From: TMP-24 sp041397305
Lineage (GTDB): Bacteria > Pseudomonadota > Alphaproteobacteria > Rhodobacterales > Rhodobacteraceae
DNA: 64,000 nucleotides
Reading direction: 5' to 3'
Assembly (NCBI GenBank): GCA_041397305.1
Contig: JAWKWX010000004.1
Span: 1 to 64,000 of the forward strand
This document shows, piece after piece, positions 53,119 through 62,599 of the stretch; the first letter of the stretch is position 1; each line of letters opens with the position of its first letter. The position numbers and the translations under genes were made by a program. Below the pieces are notes generated by a model, which made no database searches, had not been told where the DNA came from, and saw nothing but the letters and a program-made list of their open reading frames with translations.

Positions 53119-53811
53119 ATGAGGCTGATCGATACATTCCTTCCGCCGATGCATCCCGAGGGGCGGAAGTTCGTCGCGGCCTTCGCCGCTGTGACCGTGG
53201 TTTTGTGGCTCATCTGGCATCCGCTCGGGCTTGCCGGTCTTGGCCTGACGATCTGGTGCTATTACTTCTTCCGCGATCCGGTCCGGTCGGTCCCGTTGCG
53301 CGACGGGCTGATCGTCAGCCCCGCCGACGGTGTCGTTTCGCTCATCGGCCCCGCCGTACCGCCCGCCGATCTCGGCATGGGGCCAGAGCCGCTGACCCGC
53401 ATTTCGGTCTTCATGTCGGTCTTCAACTGCCATGTGAACCGCGCGGTCGCCGAAGGCACCGTGGGGGCGGTCGCCTACCGGGCGGGCAAGTTCCTCAATG
53501 CCTCGCTCGACAAGGCGAGCGAGGATAACGAGCGCAACGCCATCCGCCTCGACCTTGCCGATGGTCGGCAGATCGCGGTCGTGCAGATCGCCGGTCTGGT
53601 GGCGCGCCGCATCGTCTGTTTCGTCCAGCCCGGCGCCTTCCTGCGCGCAGGCGAACGGTTTGGCCTGATCCGCTTCGGCTCGCGCCTCGATGTCTATCTG
53701 CCGCCGGGCGTCGAGCCGCTGGCGACGCTTGGCCAGACCATGGTCGCGGGCGAGACGGTGATTGCCGACCTCGCGGCGCCCGGGCGCGCGCTGATGGCGC
53801 GGAGGGATTGA
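53119..53811 (+). CDS. psd: Phosphatidylserine decarboxylase (short form)
   Basis: A 230-residue proenzyme with N-terminal hydrophobic segment (VTVVLWLIWHPLGLAGLGL), SPADGVVSLIG, FMSVFNCHVNR, and the self-cleavage Gly-Ser in IRFGSRLDVYLP that makes the pyruvoyl group. It converts phosphatidylserine to phosphatidylethanolamine at the membrane. GGAGGG sits 4 nt before the ATG. It is followed 1 bp later by pssA and then pmtA. Confidence 0.94.
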   Translation: MRLIDTFLPPMHPEGRKFVAAFAAVTVVLWLIWHPLGLAGLGLTIWCYYFFRDPVRSVPLRDGLIVSPADGVVSLIGPAVPPADLGMGPEPLTRISVFMSVFNCHVNRAVAEGTVGAVAYRAGKFLNASLDKASEDNERNAIRLDLADGRQIAVVQIAGLVARRIVCFVQPGAFLRAGERFGLIRFGSRLDVYLPPGVEPLATLGQTMVAGETVIADLAAPGRALMARRD

Positions 53812-53812
53812 G

Positions 53813-54535
53813 ATGCAGCCGGGGCCGCGCCGCGAAATCCCGCTGATCCACCTTGTGCCGAACGCCATGACGCTTGGCGCGATCTGCGCGGGCGTCAGCG
53901 CGATCCGCATGGCCTACAGCGGCGATTTCGAGAGATCCGTGGCGCTTCTGATCCTCGCCGCGCTGCTTGACGGGCTGGATGGCCGCATCGCCCGCATCCT
54001 GAAAAGCGAAAGCCTGATGGGGGCGGAGCTCGACTCGCTCGCCGACGTGGTGAATTTCGGCGTGGCGCCCGCGGTCGTCCTCTATTTCTGGGCGATGGAC
54101 GGCGATCAGACGCTCGGCTGGATCGCGGCGCTTGTCTATGTCGTCTGCTGCACGCTGAGGCTCGCGCGCTTCAATGTGGGCGCGAAGGAGGGGACGCTCG
54201 ACAAGCGTTTCTTCACCGGCGTTCCGGCCCCTGCGGGCGCGATGCTGGCGCTTGCGCCGCTCTTTCTTGCACAGGCGCTGCCTCAGGTGATCATTCATCC
54301 GACGCCGGTTGCGATCTGGATCGCCGTTGTCGGTGGCCTGATGATCAGTCGCTTGCCGACCTTGTCGTTGAAACTTCGCGTGCCGGCGCGTCATGCCCGG
54401 CCCCTTCTGCTTGTCGTGGCGGGTGGGGCCGCAGCGCTTGCCGCCTATCCATGGGCTGCCCTGCTCGGCGCGGATATCCTTTATCTTCTCTCGATCCCGT
54501 TCGCGTCGTACGCCCGTCGGCGCATCGGTCACTGA
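53813..54535 (+). CDS. pssA: CDP-diacylglycerol-serine O-phosphatidyltransferase
   Basis: A 240-residue integral membrane enzyme with the CDP-alcohol phosphotransferase motif spread over DGLDGRIARILKSESLMGAELDSLAD (DG-x2-DG-x-AR-x8-G-x3-D-x3-D), about 55-80, and multiple hydrophobic helices. It makes phosphatidylserine from CDP-diacylglycerol and serine, the substrate of Psd encoded just upstream. Start 1 bp after the psd stop. Confidence 0.94.
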   Translation: MQPGPRREIPLIHLVPNAMTLGAICAGVSAIRMAYSGDFERSVALLILAALLDGLDGRIARILKSESLMGAELDSLADVVNFGVAPAVVLYFWAMDGDQTLGWIAALVYVVCCTLRLARFNVGAKEGTLDKRFFTGVPAPAGAMLALAPLFLAQALPQVIIHPTPVAIWIAVVGGLMISRLPTLSLKLRVPARHARPLLLVVAGGAAALAAYPWAALLGADILYLLSIPFASYARRRIGH

Positions 54536-54545
54536 GGACGGCACG

Positions 54546-55163
54546 ATGGAACTGGCACAGGTTCGGCGATCCTACGCGCGGTGGGCGCCCGTCTATGACG
54601 CGACCTTCGGCTCGCTGACAACGCGCGGTCGCCGACTGGCTGTGGATCACGTGAATTCCCGTGGCGGTTCGGTGCTCGAGATCGGCGTCGGGACCGGCCT
54701 GTCGCTTGCCGCCTACGGCAAGAAACTCGACGTCACGGGCATCGACTACAGCCAGGAAATGCTCGCCAAGGCACGCGAGAAGGTCGCGGACCAGAAACTG
54801 ACGCAGGTTGCCGCGCTTCGGCATATGGATGCCCGCGCTCTCGATTTCCCGGATGCGAGCTTCGATACGGTGACGGCGCTGCATGTCCTGTCGGTGGTGC
54901 CCGAACCGCACCGTGTGATGGCCGAGGTCGCGCGCGTTCTGAAGCCGGATGGCGAGGTGGTGATCGTCAACCATTTCGCCCGCGAAAGCGGCCTGATGGC
55001 GCGGGTCGAGCGTTTGACGGCGCCGCTGGCCGACCGGCTGGGCTGGCATCCGGACTTCCGCCGGGAACAGGTTCTGACGGCGCCGGAACTGGTGCCGGTT
55101 GTCGAAAAACGCTGCCCGCCCCTCGGGCTGATGAGCTTTCTGGTCCTGCGCAAACGCACCTGA
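54546..55163 (+). CDS. pmtA: Phosphatidylethanolamine N-methyltransferase
   Basis: A 205-residue SAM methyltransferase starting MELAQVRRSYARWAPVYD with motif I VLEIGVGTGLSL. It matches Rhodobacter PmtA in length and N terminus as I recall it. It methylates phosphatidylethanolamine three times to phosphatidylcholine. ATG 54546 lies 10 bp after the pssA stop, completing a psd-pssA-pmtA operon; the longer open frame to 54393 only overlaps pssA. Confidence 0.92.
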   Translation: MELAQVRRSYARWAPVYDATFGSLTTRGRRLAVDHVNSRGGSVLEIGVGTGLSLAAYGKKLDVTGIDYSQEMLAKAREKVADQKLTQVAALRHMDARALDFPDASFDTVTALHVLSVVPEPHRVMAEVARVLKPDGEVVIVNHFARESGLMARVERLTAPLADRLGWHPDFRREQVLTAPELVPVVEKRCPPLGLMSFLVLRKRT

Positions 55164-55217
55164 TTGCGCTAACCATTGCGGCGCGCTAGCCTGCCCGCGG
55201 TCACGGGAGGGCGAGGA

Positions 55218-56201
55218 ATGAAGCCGGTCAACTGGGGCGTTCTGGGCGCGGCGAAATTCGCGCGCGATCACATGGCGCGGGCGATTCACGAAGCGGAGGG
55301 CGCGCGGCTCCATGCGCTCGCCACATCCGACAGCGCGAAGGCGGACGGGTTCCGGGCCTTCTGCCCGGACCTTGAGGTTCACGCCAGTTACGAGGCGCTC
55401 CTCACCGATCCGGAAATCGAAGCGGTCTATATTCCCCTGCCCAATCACCTGCATGTCGACTGGACGCTGAAGGCGGCCCGTGCGGGCAAGCATGTGCTGA
55501 CCGAAAAGCCGATCGCGCTGCGGGCAGACGAGATCGACGCGCTGATCGCGGTACGCGATGCCACAGGCCTTCTGGTGACCGAGGCCTACATGATCGTCCA
55601 TCACCCGCAATGGCAGCGGGCGCGGATGCTGGTGCAGGATGGCGCGATTGGCCGGGTGCTGCATGCGGATGCCCATTTCAGCTACGACAACCGGGCCGAC
55701 ACCGGCAATATCCGCAACCGGCCGGAAACCGGTGGCGGCTCGGTGCCCGATATCGGCGTCTATGCCTATGGCTCGGTGCGCTGGGTGACCGGGGCAGAAC
55801 CGGTGGCGCTGAAATCGCGGATCATCCGCGAGAATGGCGTGGATGTCACGACGCAGGTCTGGGCCGACATGGAAGGGCCGTCGGGGCGCTTCACCTATGG
55901 CGCCTTGACCTCGATGCGCCTGCCCCCCCGGCAGGAAGTCGTGTTTCAGGGCGAAAAGGGCCTGATCCGCATGACCGCGCCGTTCAATGCCGGTCTCTTC
56001 GGCGAGGCGCAGCTTCACATGTTCCGGCCCGGCGCGGCCGATCATGTCGAACGATTCCCCGGCGTGCGCCAGTACCGCAACCAGGTCGAGGCCTTTTGCC
56101 GGACCGTTCGCGAGGGCGCGCCCTATCTGTGGTCTTTGGAGGATGCGAAGGGCACACAGGCGATGATCGACCGGATCTTCGCGAGCGAAATCCAGCTCTA
56201 G
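55218..56201 (+). CDS. Gfo/Idh/MocA-family oxidoreductase
   Basis: A 327-residue NAD(P)-dependent dehydrogenase with the Rossmann segment WGVLGAAKFARDHMARA, the EKP motif in LTEKPIALRADEID (catalytic Lys) and GGGSVPDIGVYAYGSVRWVTG in the C-terminal domain. These enzymes oxidise sugars, inositols or trans-dihydrodiols; the substrate is not evident. ATG 55218 has GGAGGGCGAGG upstream. It follows pmtA by 54 bp on the same strand. Confidence 0.9.
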   Translation: MKPVNWGVLGAAKFARDHMARAIHEAEGARLHALATSDSAKADGFRAFCPDLEVHASYEALLTDPEIEAVYIPLPNHLHVDWTLKAARAGKHVLTEKPIALRADEIDALIAVRDATGLLVTEAYMIVHHPQWQRARMLVQDGAIGRVLHADAHFSYDNRADTGNIRNRPETGGGSVPDIGVYAYGSVRWVTGAEPVALKSRIIRENGVDVTTQVWADMEGPSGRFTYGALTSMRLPPRQEVVFQGEKGLIRMTAPFNAGLFGEAQLHMFRPGAADHVERFPGVRQYRNQVEAFCRTVREGAPYLWSLEDAKGTQAMIDRIFASEIQL

Positions 56202-56234
56202 CGGGACGTTGCAGTTCAAAGCTCGGCGAGGGAC

Positions 56235-56804
56235 ATGCCGAACCTGATCACCAGGGCGCTCGATGAGACGACATGGGCTGCGTTCGCGCGCCTCGTCGAG
56301 GCGCATAACGGGGTTTGGGGCGGCTGCTGGTGCATGGGGTTTCATGCCAAGGGCGAGGGGTGGGGCAAGTCGGCGGCGCTGAACCGGGCCGAGAAAGAGG
56401 CGCTGGTGCGGGCCGGGCGGGCACACGCCGCCCTTGTCTTCGACGGGGACGGTTGTGTCGGCTGGTGTCAGTTCGGCTCACCAGAGGAATTGCCACGCAT
56501 CAAGAACCGCGCGGCCTATGTCGCGGGCGGTCATGTGTTGCCCGACTGGCGGATCACCTGCTTCTTCACCGGCAAGGGCTATCGCGGACAGGGCGTCGCG
56601 GATCTGGCGCTGAAAGGGGCGCTCGACGAAATCGCAAGGCTGGGCGGCGGTCGTGTCGAGGGCTATCCCGAGGATACCGATGGACGGTCGGTGGCTGGAT
56701 CGTTCCTGTTCAACGGCGCGCTTTCAACCTTCGAGCGGCAGGGGTTCGCGCGCGACCGGCTGATCGGCAAGCACAAATGGGTCGTGAGCCGACTAGTCGG
56801 ATGA
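56235..56804 (+). CDS. GNAT-family N-acetyltransferase
   Basis: A 189-residue GNAT-like protein. It has an aromatic/cysteine-rich N-terminal part (NGVWGGCWCMGFHAKGEG) and the acetyl-CoA loop in GKGYRGQGVADLALKGAL (about 118-135), ending GFARDRLIGKHKWVVSR. The CWCM stretch is characteristic of a small uncharacterised GNAT subgroup. Acceptor unknown. It lies 33 bp after the Gfo/Idh gene. Confidence 0.87.
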   Translation: MPNLITRALDETTWAAFARLVEAHNGVWGGCWCMGFHAKGEGWGKSAALNRAEKEALVRAGRAHAALVFDGDGCVGWCQFGSPEELPRIKNRAAYVAGGHVLPDWRITCFFTGKGYRGQGVADLALKGALDEIARLGGGRVEGYPEDTDGRSVAGSFLFNGALSTFERQGFARDRLIGKHKWVVSRLVG

Positions 56805-56820
56805 CGGCCCGGCTCTGCGC

Positions 56821-57999
56821 TCAGCCCTCTGGCAGGGCGGCCCTGAGGAAGGCCACCATATTGCCGCCCATCACCTTGGCGATGGTCGTCTCGTCCAGCC
56901 CCGCATCCATCAGCGCCTGCGTCACGGCGGCGAGTTCCGAGGTGTCGAAGGCCGTTGTCACCGACCCGTCAAAGTCCGAGCCAAGCGAGACATGGTCGGC
57001 GCCCACCAGATTGACGGCGGCAACGATGGCCGAGGCCACGCCCTTGGGCGAGGGATCGCAGATCACGTCGGCCCAGTAGCCGATGCCGATCAGCCCGCCC
57101 TTGTCGGCGATCGCCTTCATCAGATCGTCGGGAAAGTTCCGGACGGTCTGGCAATGGCTGTAGATGCCGGTATGGCTGACCACCACCGGCACATCGACCA
57201 TGTCCAGCACCTCGCGCGCCATCTGCGGCGAGGCATGGGCGAGGTCGATGATCATCTTCTTGCCGACCATCTTCTTCACCACCTCGCGCCCGAAGTCGGT
57301 CAGGCCCATGGTCTTGCCCGCCTGGCCATGCAGCGATGCGCCAAGCTCATTGTCGAAGAAATGCGTGAGCCCCATCAGCCGGAAACCGGCATCATAGAGC
57401 TTGTCGAGATTGGCGATGTCGCCCGACAAGGCATGTCCGCCCTCGGCGCCGAGGATGCCGCCGACGGTCTTCGCCCCCTTGGCGCGCGCGGCGAGCAGCG
57501 CGTCGAGATCGCCGCGCGTGCGGATGATCGTCAGCATCTCCGGCGCTTTTTCCGCCGCCAGCGCCAGTTGCCGCGCCTGTTCCAGCGCCCGGTAGGTCAG
57601 GTTCTTCCAGGCGCTGAGCGGGCGCAGCTGGCCGATGAACAGAAGCGTGATGTCGTCGCGTGCCTCGGCGGAGTTTTCCTCGTAATTGAGGCCGGAGGGG
57701 CTTTTCGTCACCGTGGTGAAGACCTGCAGCGCCACATTGCCCTCGATGAGCCGCGGCAGGTCCATCTGGCCGCGGTCCCACCGCCGGGTCAGGTCGCGGT
57801 CCCACAGAAGCGGGTCGGCATGCCAGTCGCCGATGATCAGCCTGTCATGCAGCGCCTGAGCCGCCGGGCTGACCGGCCAGGGGTCGTGGGCAAGGACCGG
57901 GTTCTGGCCCTTGTCGACGATGCCGGGGGCGAGCGTGAAGAAGCCCAGAAGCCCGATCACGATCAGGAAGGCGACCAGCTTGACGATGATATGGCGCAT
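56821..57999 (-). CDS. Membrane dipeptidase (M19 family)
   Basis: A 392-residue protein with an N-terminal membrane anchor (about 5-27) and an M19 amidohydrolase fold. Metal-site motifs are DWHAD, the bridging Glu in LGAEGGHALSG, His in IDLAHASPQ and VVSHTGIYSHC, and Asp in LGSDFDGSV. It would hydrolyse dipeptides in the periplasm. Oriented opposite to the GNAT gene. Confidence 0.91.
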   Translation of the reverse strand: MRHIIVKLVAFLIVIGLLGFFTLAPGIVDKGQNPVLAHDPWPVSPAAQALHDRLIIGDWHADPLLWDRDLTRRWDRGQMDLPRLIEGNVALQVFTTVTKSPSGLNYEENSAEARDDITLLFIGQLRPLSAWKNLTYRALEQARQLALAAEKAPEMLTIIRTRGDLDALLAARAKGAKTVGGILGAEGGHALSGDIANLDKLYDAGFRLMGLTHFFDNELGASLHGQAGKTMGLTDFGREVVKKMVGKKMIIDLAHASPQMAREVLDMVDVPVVVSHTGIYSHCQTVRNFPDDLMKAIADKGGLIGIGYWADVICDPSPKGVASAIVAAVNLVGADHVSLGSDFDGSVTTAFDTSELAAVTQALMDAGLDETTIAKVMGGNMVAFLRAALPEG

Positions 58000-58077
58000 G
58001 ACGCCCCCCCGGTTGTTTGTGAGGGGAGACTACGCGTCACCCGGCACAAAACAAGGGGCGCGGCACCTGACGCCGCG

Positions 58078-59907
58078 TCAGCCCTCCATCGCCTCCAGCT
58101 CGTCGATCATGCCTGCGATCATCGCGAGGCCCTTGTCCCAGAACTTCGGGTCCGAGGCGTCAAGCCCGAAGGGGGCGAGCAGGTCCTTGTGGTGTTTCGA
58201 TCCGCCCGCCTTCAGCATGTCGAGATATTTGGCCTCGAACCCCGGCAGGCCCTCGGCATAGGCGGCATAGAGCGCGTTCACCAGCCCGTCGCCGAAGGCA
58301 TAGGCATAGACATAGAAGGGCGAATGGATGAAATGCGGGATATAGGACCAGAAGGTCTCGTACCCTTCCATGAATTCGAAGGCGGGCCCGAGGCTTTCGC
58401 CCTGCACGCTCATCCACAGCGCATTGATGTCCTCGGGCGTCAGTTCCCCTTCGGCGCGGGCGGCGTGCAGCTTGCATTCGAAATCGTAGAAGGCGATCTG
58501 GCGGACGACGGTGTTGATCATGTCCTCGACCTTGCCCGCGAGCAGTGTCTTGCGCTCGGCCTTGTCCCTGGCGCCCGCCAGAAGCGCGCGGAAGGTCAGC
58601 ATCTCGCCGAAGACGGACGCGGTTTCGGCGAGGGTGAGCGGCGTGTTCGCAAGGATCTCGCCCTGGGGCGCGGCCAGGACCTGATGGACGCCATGGCCAA
58701 GCTCGTGGGCCAGCGTCATCACATCGCGCGGTTTGCCGAGATAGTTCAGCATGATGTAGGGATGCGCGTCGGTGACAGTCGGATGGGCGAAGGCGCCCGG
58801 TGCCTTGCCGGGCTTCACGCCCGCGTCGATCCAGCCCTTGTCGAAGAAGGGCGTGAGGAGCGCGGCGAGGTCGGGCGAGAAGGCGCGATAGGCGTCGGTC
58901 ACGGTCTTGCGCGCCTCGTCCCAGCCGATGGTGCGGACCTCTTCGGTCGGCAGGGGGGCGTTGCGGTCCCAGACCTGCAGCTTGTCGAGACCCATCCATT
59001 TGGCCTTGAGCCGGTAATAGCGGTGCGACAGGCGCGGATAGGCGGCGACCACCGCATTCCTCAGCGCCTCGACGACCTCGGGTTCGACATGGTTCGACAG
59101 ATGCCGCGAGGATTGCGGCGTCGGCATCTTGCGCCAGCGGTCCTCGACCGCCTTTTCCTTGGCAAGCGTGTTGTGGACGCGCGCGAAGAGTTTGATGTTC
59201 TTGCCGAAAACCGCCGCGAGGGCGCGAGCCGCGGCCTCGCGCTTCGACCGGTCCTGTTCGGAGAGGAGGTTCAGCGTCGCCTCGAGGCTCAGCGGCTCTG
59301 CCTCGCCCGCGACCTCGAAGGTCAGGCCCGCCATCGTCTCGTCGAAGAGCTTGTTCCAGGCCGAGGCACCGACGACCGACTGGTCATGCAGGAAACGTTC
59401 CAGCTCGTCCGACAGCTGGTGGGGTCGCATGGCCCGCATCCGGTCGAAGGCGGGCTTGTAGCGGGCGATCTCGGGGTCGGCCGCGAAGGTCGCCTCATAG
59501 GCGGCATCCTCGATCCGGTTGAATTCGAGGCTGAAGAAGACCAGGGGCGTGGTGAAGGTGGTGATCCGGTCCTGGCAGTCGGACATGAATTTCGCCCGCC
59601 CGCCGTCCATCGTGTTCTGGTAATAGCGCAGGCCCGCGAACGACATCACCCGGCCGCTGACCTGCTCGATCCGTTCGTAGCGGCGGATGCAGGCGAGCAT
59701 CGCGGCGGGGTCGAGCGTGGCGAGCCTGCCCTCGTAATCGGCGGCGAAAGCCGCGCATTCGCGCTCAAGCCAGTCCATGTCGCGCTTGAGGTCCGGCGCA
59801 TCCTCGGCCTTGTAGAGATCCGAAAGATCCCAGTCAGGCAGCGGGCCGAGCGACCCGCCCGCAGTTGCGTTCGCGTCGAAAACCGGGCGGGGAAGCGGAA
59901 ACGGCAT
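58078..59907 (-). CDS. pepF: M3-family oligoendopeptidase F
   Basis: A 609-residue zinc oligopeptidase with the HExxH motif in TLAHELGHGVHQVL and the downstream Glu in LAETASVFGEML. The N-terminal half is helical, and FYVYAYAFGDGLVNALYAAY is near the C terminus, as in the M3B/PepF group. It degrades cytoplasmic oligopeptides. 78 bp separate it from the downstream M19 dipeptidase gene on the same strand, so the two peptide-degrading genes may be co-transcribed. Confidence 0.93.
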   Translation of the reverse strand: MPFPLPRPVFDANATAGGSLGPLPDWDLSDLYKAEDAPDLKRDMDWLERECAAFAADYEGRLATLDPAAMLACIRRYERIEQVSGRVMSFAGLRYYQNTMDGGRAKFMSDCQDRITTFTTPLVFFSLEFNRIEDAAYEATFAADPEIARYKPAFDRMRAMRPHQLSDELERFLHDQSVVGASAWNKLFDETMAGLTFEVAGEAEPLSLEATLNLLSEQDRSKREAAARALAAVFGKNIKLFARVHNTLAKEKAVEDRWRKMPTPQSSRHLSNHVEPEVVEALRNAVVAAYPRLSHRYYRLKAKWMGLDKLQVWDRNAPLPTEEVRTIGWDEARKTVTDAYRAFSPDLAALLTPFFDKGWIDAGVKPGKAPGAFAHPTVTDAHPYIMLNYLGKPRDVMTLAHELGHGVHQVLAAPQGEILANTPLTLAETASVFGEMLTFRALLAGARDKAERKTLLAGKVEDMINTVVRQIAFYDFECKLHAARAEGELTPEDINALWMSVQGESLGPAFEFMEGYETFWSYIPHFIHSPFYVYAYAFGDGLVNALYAAYAEGLPGFEAKYLDMLKAGGSKHHKDLLAPFGLDASDPKFWDKGLAMIAGMIDELEAMEG

Positions 59908-60182
59908 GGGCGGGTCCTTTCGTTCGTCGGGTCTGGTTCGCTTCCTCGCCTGACGACGGGCTCGAGGAGACGCGGCACCGTCAGGTCTGGTTGTGCCCTA
60001 GATAGGCAGCGGTAAACGGGAAAGACAAGCGCACGCGTCCCGGTTGCGGGAAAGTGAAGGCGGGCTGGGCGCATTCATGCTAGACTGGCTGCACGGAGGC
60101 CCGAGGCAGGCCGCACTTTCCGGTCGCCCGAAGGCCGCCCGTGATGAACGGACGACGGCAAGAAGCGCGAGGGAGGCGTTCC

Positions 60183-61040
60183 ATGGTATCGACGATCGGC
60201 AATCCGCTCTCCTGGGGGGCGAAGAACATCGGCAAGGCGGGGCGCGAGCTGGCGCATGCCGCCCAGCACACGGTCGAAGGCGAGGTGCGCGAACTGCCTG
60301 AAGTCCGCGCCATCACCTACGGCGACATCCGTGCGGCCCTGAAGGCCGGGGTCGACGATTTCCTGCATTTCCGCAGCGATGTGATCATGGCTTGCCTGCT
60401 TTATCCGGTGATCGGGCTTTGCCTGATGGGCTTTGCCTTCAACAAGGGTGTGCTGCCGCTTCTCTTTCCGATCATGTCGGGTTTCGCGCTGGTCGGGCCG
60501 GTCGCGGCCCTTGGCCTTTACGAGCTCAGCCGCAAGCGCGAACGCGGCGAGAGCGCGGTCTGGGCCGATACGCTGAACGTGCTCAAGGCGCCGGGCTTCG
60601 GTGGCATCCTGATGCTCGCGCTCGGTCTGGGTTGCTGGTATTTCCTCTGGATCGTCAGCGCCTGGTTCGTCCATGAATTTACCATGGGCGGCGCGGCCTA
60701 TCCCGACACGGCGAGTTTCCTGTCGGCCGTCTTCGGCACTTCCGGCGGCTGGCTGATGATGATGATCGGCATTCCGCTCGGCTTCGTCTTTGCGCTGGTC
60801 GCCCTGGCCTTTTCGGTCCTGTCGTTCCCGATCCTGGTTGACCGCGACGTCGGTCTGGCCCGCGCGGTCACCGCCTCGATCCGGCTGATGCAGCTCAGCC
60901 CCGGCCCGGTTCTGGCCTGGGGCGCGGTGGTGGTCGCGGGTCTGGTGATCGGCGCGGTCCCGTTGCTGCTCGGTCTCGCGGTGACGCTGCCGATCCTCGG
61001 CCATGCCACCTGGCATCTCTACCGCCGCGCGGTTGCTTGA
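60183..61040 (+). CDS. DUF2189 membrane protein
   Basis: A 285-residue protein with about six hydrophobic helices and the DUF2189 pattern, with RAITYGDIRAALKAGVDDFLHFRSDVIMAC at the N-terminal side, GPVAALGLYELSRKRERGE and FPILVDRDVGLARAVTASI later. Function unknown. I start at ATG 60183, preceded by GAGGGAGGC; an upstream in-frame ATG at 60141 lacks such a site. Confidence 0.85.
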   Translation: MVSTIGNPLSWGAKNIGKAGRELAHAAQHTVEGEVRELPEVRAITYGDIRAALKAGVDDFLHFRSDVIMACLLYPVIGLCLMGFAFNKGVLPLLFPIMSGFALVGPVAALGLYELSRKRERGESAVWADTLNVLKAPGFGGILMLALGLGCWYFLWIVSAWFVHEFTMGGAAYPDTASFLSAVFGTSGGWLMMMIGIPLGFVFALVALAFSVLSFPILVDRDVGLARAVTASIRLMQLSPGPVLAWGAVVVAGLVIGAVPLLLGLAVTLPILGHATWHLYRRAVA

Positions 61041-61072
61041 GCCTCACATCAGCCCATTTGATCGGATTTTCA

Positions 61073-61104
61073 GGCAGATTGTCCGGGAAACCGGTCAGTC
61101 TGCC
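61073..61104 (+). terminator. Hairpin with GAAA tetraloop
   Basis: GGCAGATTG (61073-61081) pairs with CAGTCTGCC (61096-61104) using one G-T pair, then a T-T mismatch, then CCGG/CCGG closing a GAAA tetraloop (61087-61090). It lies 32 bp after the DUF2189 stop and is followed by CGTTTA, a plausible terminator. Confidence 0.6.
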
Positions 61105-61179
61105 CGTTTACCGCCCGTAGCTTTGCCGCCCATACTTCCCTGACCTGCGAGTTGTTAGGCGGCGTCCGGGGGGTGGGTG

Positions 61180-62595
61180 ATGGCAGTAAGCTATTTCAAC
61201 GAAATGTTCGAGGACGGTCGTGTCCGGGCACCCTATGCGCGGCTGGAAGATTGGGTCGCGGCCATGCCGCCCGAATTCCGCACCATGAAGCAGGAGGAGG
61301 CCGAGGCGCTCTTCCGCCGCATCGGCATCACCTTCGCGGTCTATGGCGAGGGCGGCGACCCCGACCGGCTGATCCCGTTCGACATGTTCCCGCGGGTCTT
61401 CACGCAAGGCGAATGGCGGCGGCTGGAAAAGGGGATCAAGCAGCGGGCGCGCGCGCTCAACGCCTTTCTGGTCGATGTCTACGGGCGCGGCGAGATCGTG
61501 AAGGCCGGCCGCATCCCCCAGCATCTGGTCTATGGCAACGAAGCCTATGAAAAGGCGGTGGCGGGCTTCACGCCGCCAAAGGGCGTCTACAGCCATATCG
61601 TCGGCATCGACATCGTGCGCACCGGCCCGGATGATTTCTACGTCCTCGAGGACAATTGCCGCACCCCTTCGGGCGTCAGCTACATGCTGGAAAACCGCGA
61701 GATCATGATGCGGATGTTTCCGGCGCTCTTTCGTGAAAACCGGATCGAGCCGATCGACAATTATTCCGAGGTCCTGCGCCGCACGCTTGCCTCGGTGGCG
61801 CCGAAGAAATGCGATCATGAGCCGACCGTGGTGATCCTGACACCGGGCCACTTCAACTCCGCCTATTACGAACATTCCTTCCTCGCCGACCTGATGGGGG
61901 TCGAACTGGTCGAAGCCATCGACCTTTTCGTCGAGGCGGGTTTCGTCTGGATGCGCACGACCGAAGGGCCGCGCAAGGTGGACGTGATCTACCGCCGGAT
62001 CGACGATGCCTTCCTTGATCCCCTGTGCTTCCGCCCCGATTCGATGCTCGGGGTGGCGGGACTGATGGATGTCTATCGCTCGGGTGGCGTGACGATCGCC
62101 TCGGCGCCGGGGGCGGGCGTCGCCGATGACAAGGCGGTCTATACGTTCGTGCCCGAAATGGTGCGCTTCTATCTGGGCGAGGAGCCGATCTTGCAGAATG
62201 TGCCCACCTGGCAATGCGGGCGGAGCGAGGATCTGAAACATGTGCTCGACCATCTGCCGGAACTGGTGGTGAAGGAAGTTCATGGCTCCGGCGGCTACGG
62301 CATGCTTGTCGGCCCGAAATCCACCAAGGATCAGATCGCGGCCTTCGCCGAGAAATTGAAGGCTGATCCGGCGGGCTATATCGCCCAGCCGACGCTCGCG
62401 CTTTCGACCACGCCCACGTTCGTTGAAGAAGGCGTTGCCCCCCGCCATGTCGACCTGCGCCCCTATTGCCTTGTGGGCGAGCAGATCGAGCTGGTGCCGG
62501 GCGGGCTCACCCGCGTCGCGCTGACCGAAGGCTCGCTCGTGGTGAACTCGTCGCAGGGCGGCGGGGTCAAGGATACCTGGGTTCTGGCGGAGTGA
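61180..62595 (+). CDS. Circularly permuted ATP-grasp protein (type 2)
   Basis: A 471-residue protein of the cp ATP-grasp type 2 family (DUF404/DUF407). It has FNEMFEDGRVRAPYARL at the start, FDMFPRVFTQGEWRRLEKGIKQR, ILTPGHFNSAYYEHSFLADLMGVELVEA, and VVKEVHGSGGYGMLVGPK near the C terminus as the nucleotide loop. ATP-grasp enzymes join a carboxylate to an amine; the substrate is unknown. ATG 61180 is preferred to the GTG one codon upstream. The alpha-E gene follows 4 bp later. Confidence 0.9.
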   Translation: MAVSYFNEMFEDGRVRAPYARLEDWVAAMPPEFRTMKQEEAEALFRRIGITFAVYGEGGDPDRLIPFDMFPRVFTQGEWRRLEKGIKQRARALNAFLVDVYGRGEIVKAGRIPQHLVYGNEAYEKAVAGFTPPKGVYSHIVGIDIVRTGPDDFYVLEDNCRTPSGVSYMLENREIMMRMFPALFRENRIEPIDNYSEVLRRTLASVAPKKCDHEPTVVILTPGHFNSAYYEHSFLADLMGVELVEAIDLFVEAGFVWMRTTEGPRKVDVIYRRIDDAFLDPLCFRPDSMLGVAGLMDVYRSGGVTIASAPGAGVADDKAVYTFVPEMVRFYLGEEPILQNVPTWQCGRSEDLKHVLDHLPELVVKEVHGSGGYGMLVGPKSTKDQIAAFAEKLKADPAGYIAQPTLALSTTPTFVEEGVAPRHVDLRPYCLVGEQIELVPGGLTRVALTEGSLVVNSSQGGGVKDTWVLAE

Positions 62596-62599
62596 GATC

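Noticed and set aside
53025..53528. A 167-codon plus-strand frame overlapping psd
   Set aside because: It is the wrong frame of psd; the Psd motifs and ribosome site support the gene at 53119.
54345..56426. A 693-codon minus-strand frame
   Set aside because: Antisense to pssA, pmtA and the Gfo/Idh gene; composition is typical of a shadow frame.
56992..60015. A 1007-codon open frame on the plus strand
   Set aside because: Antisense to the M19 dipeptidase and PepF genes, both with intact catalytic motifs; no recognisable domain in the antisense product.
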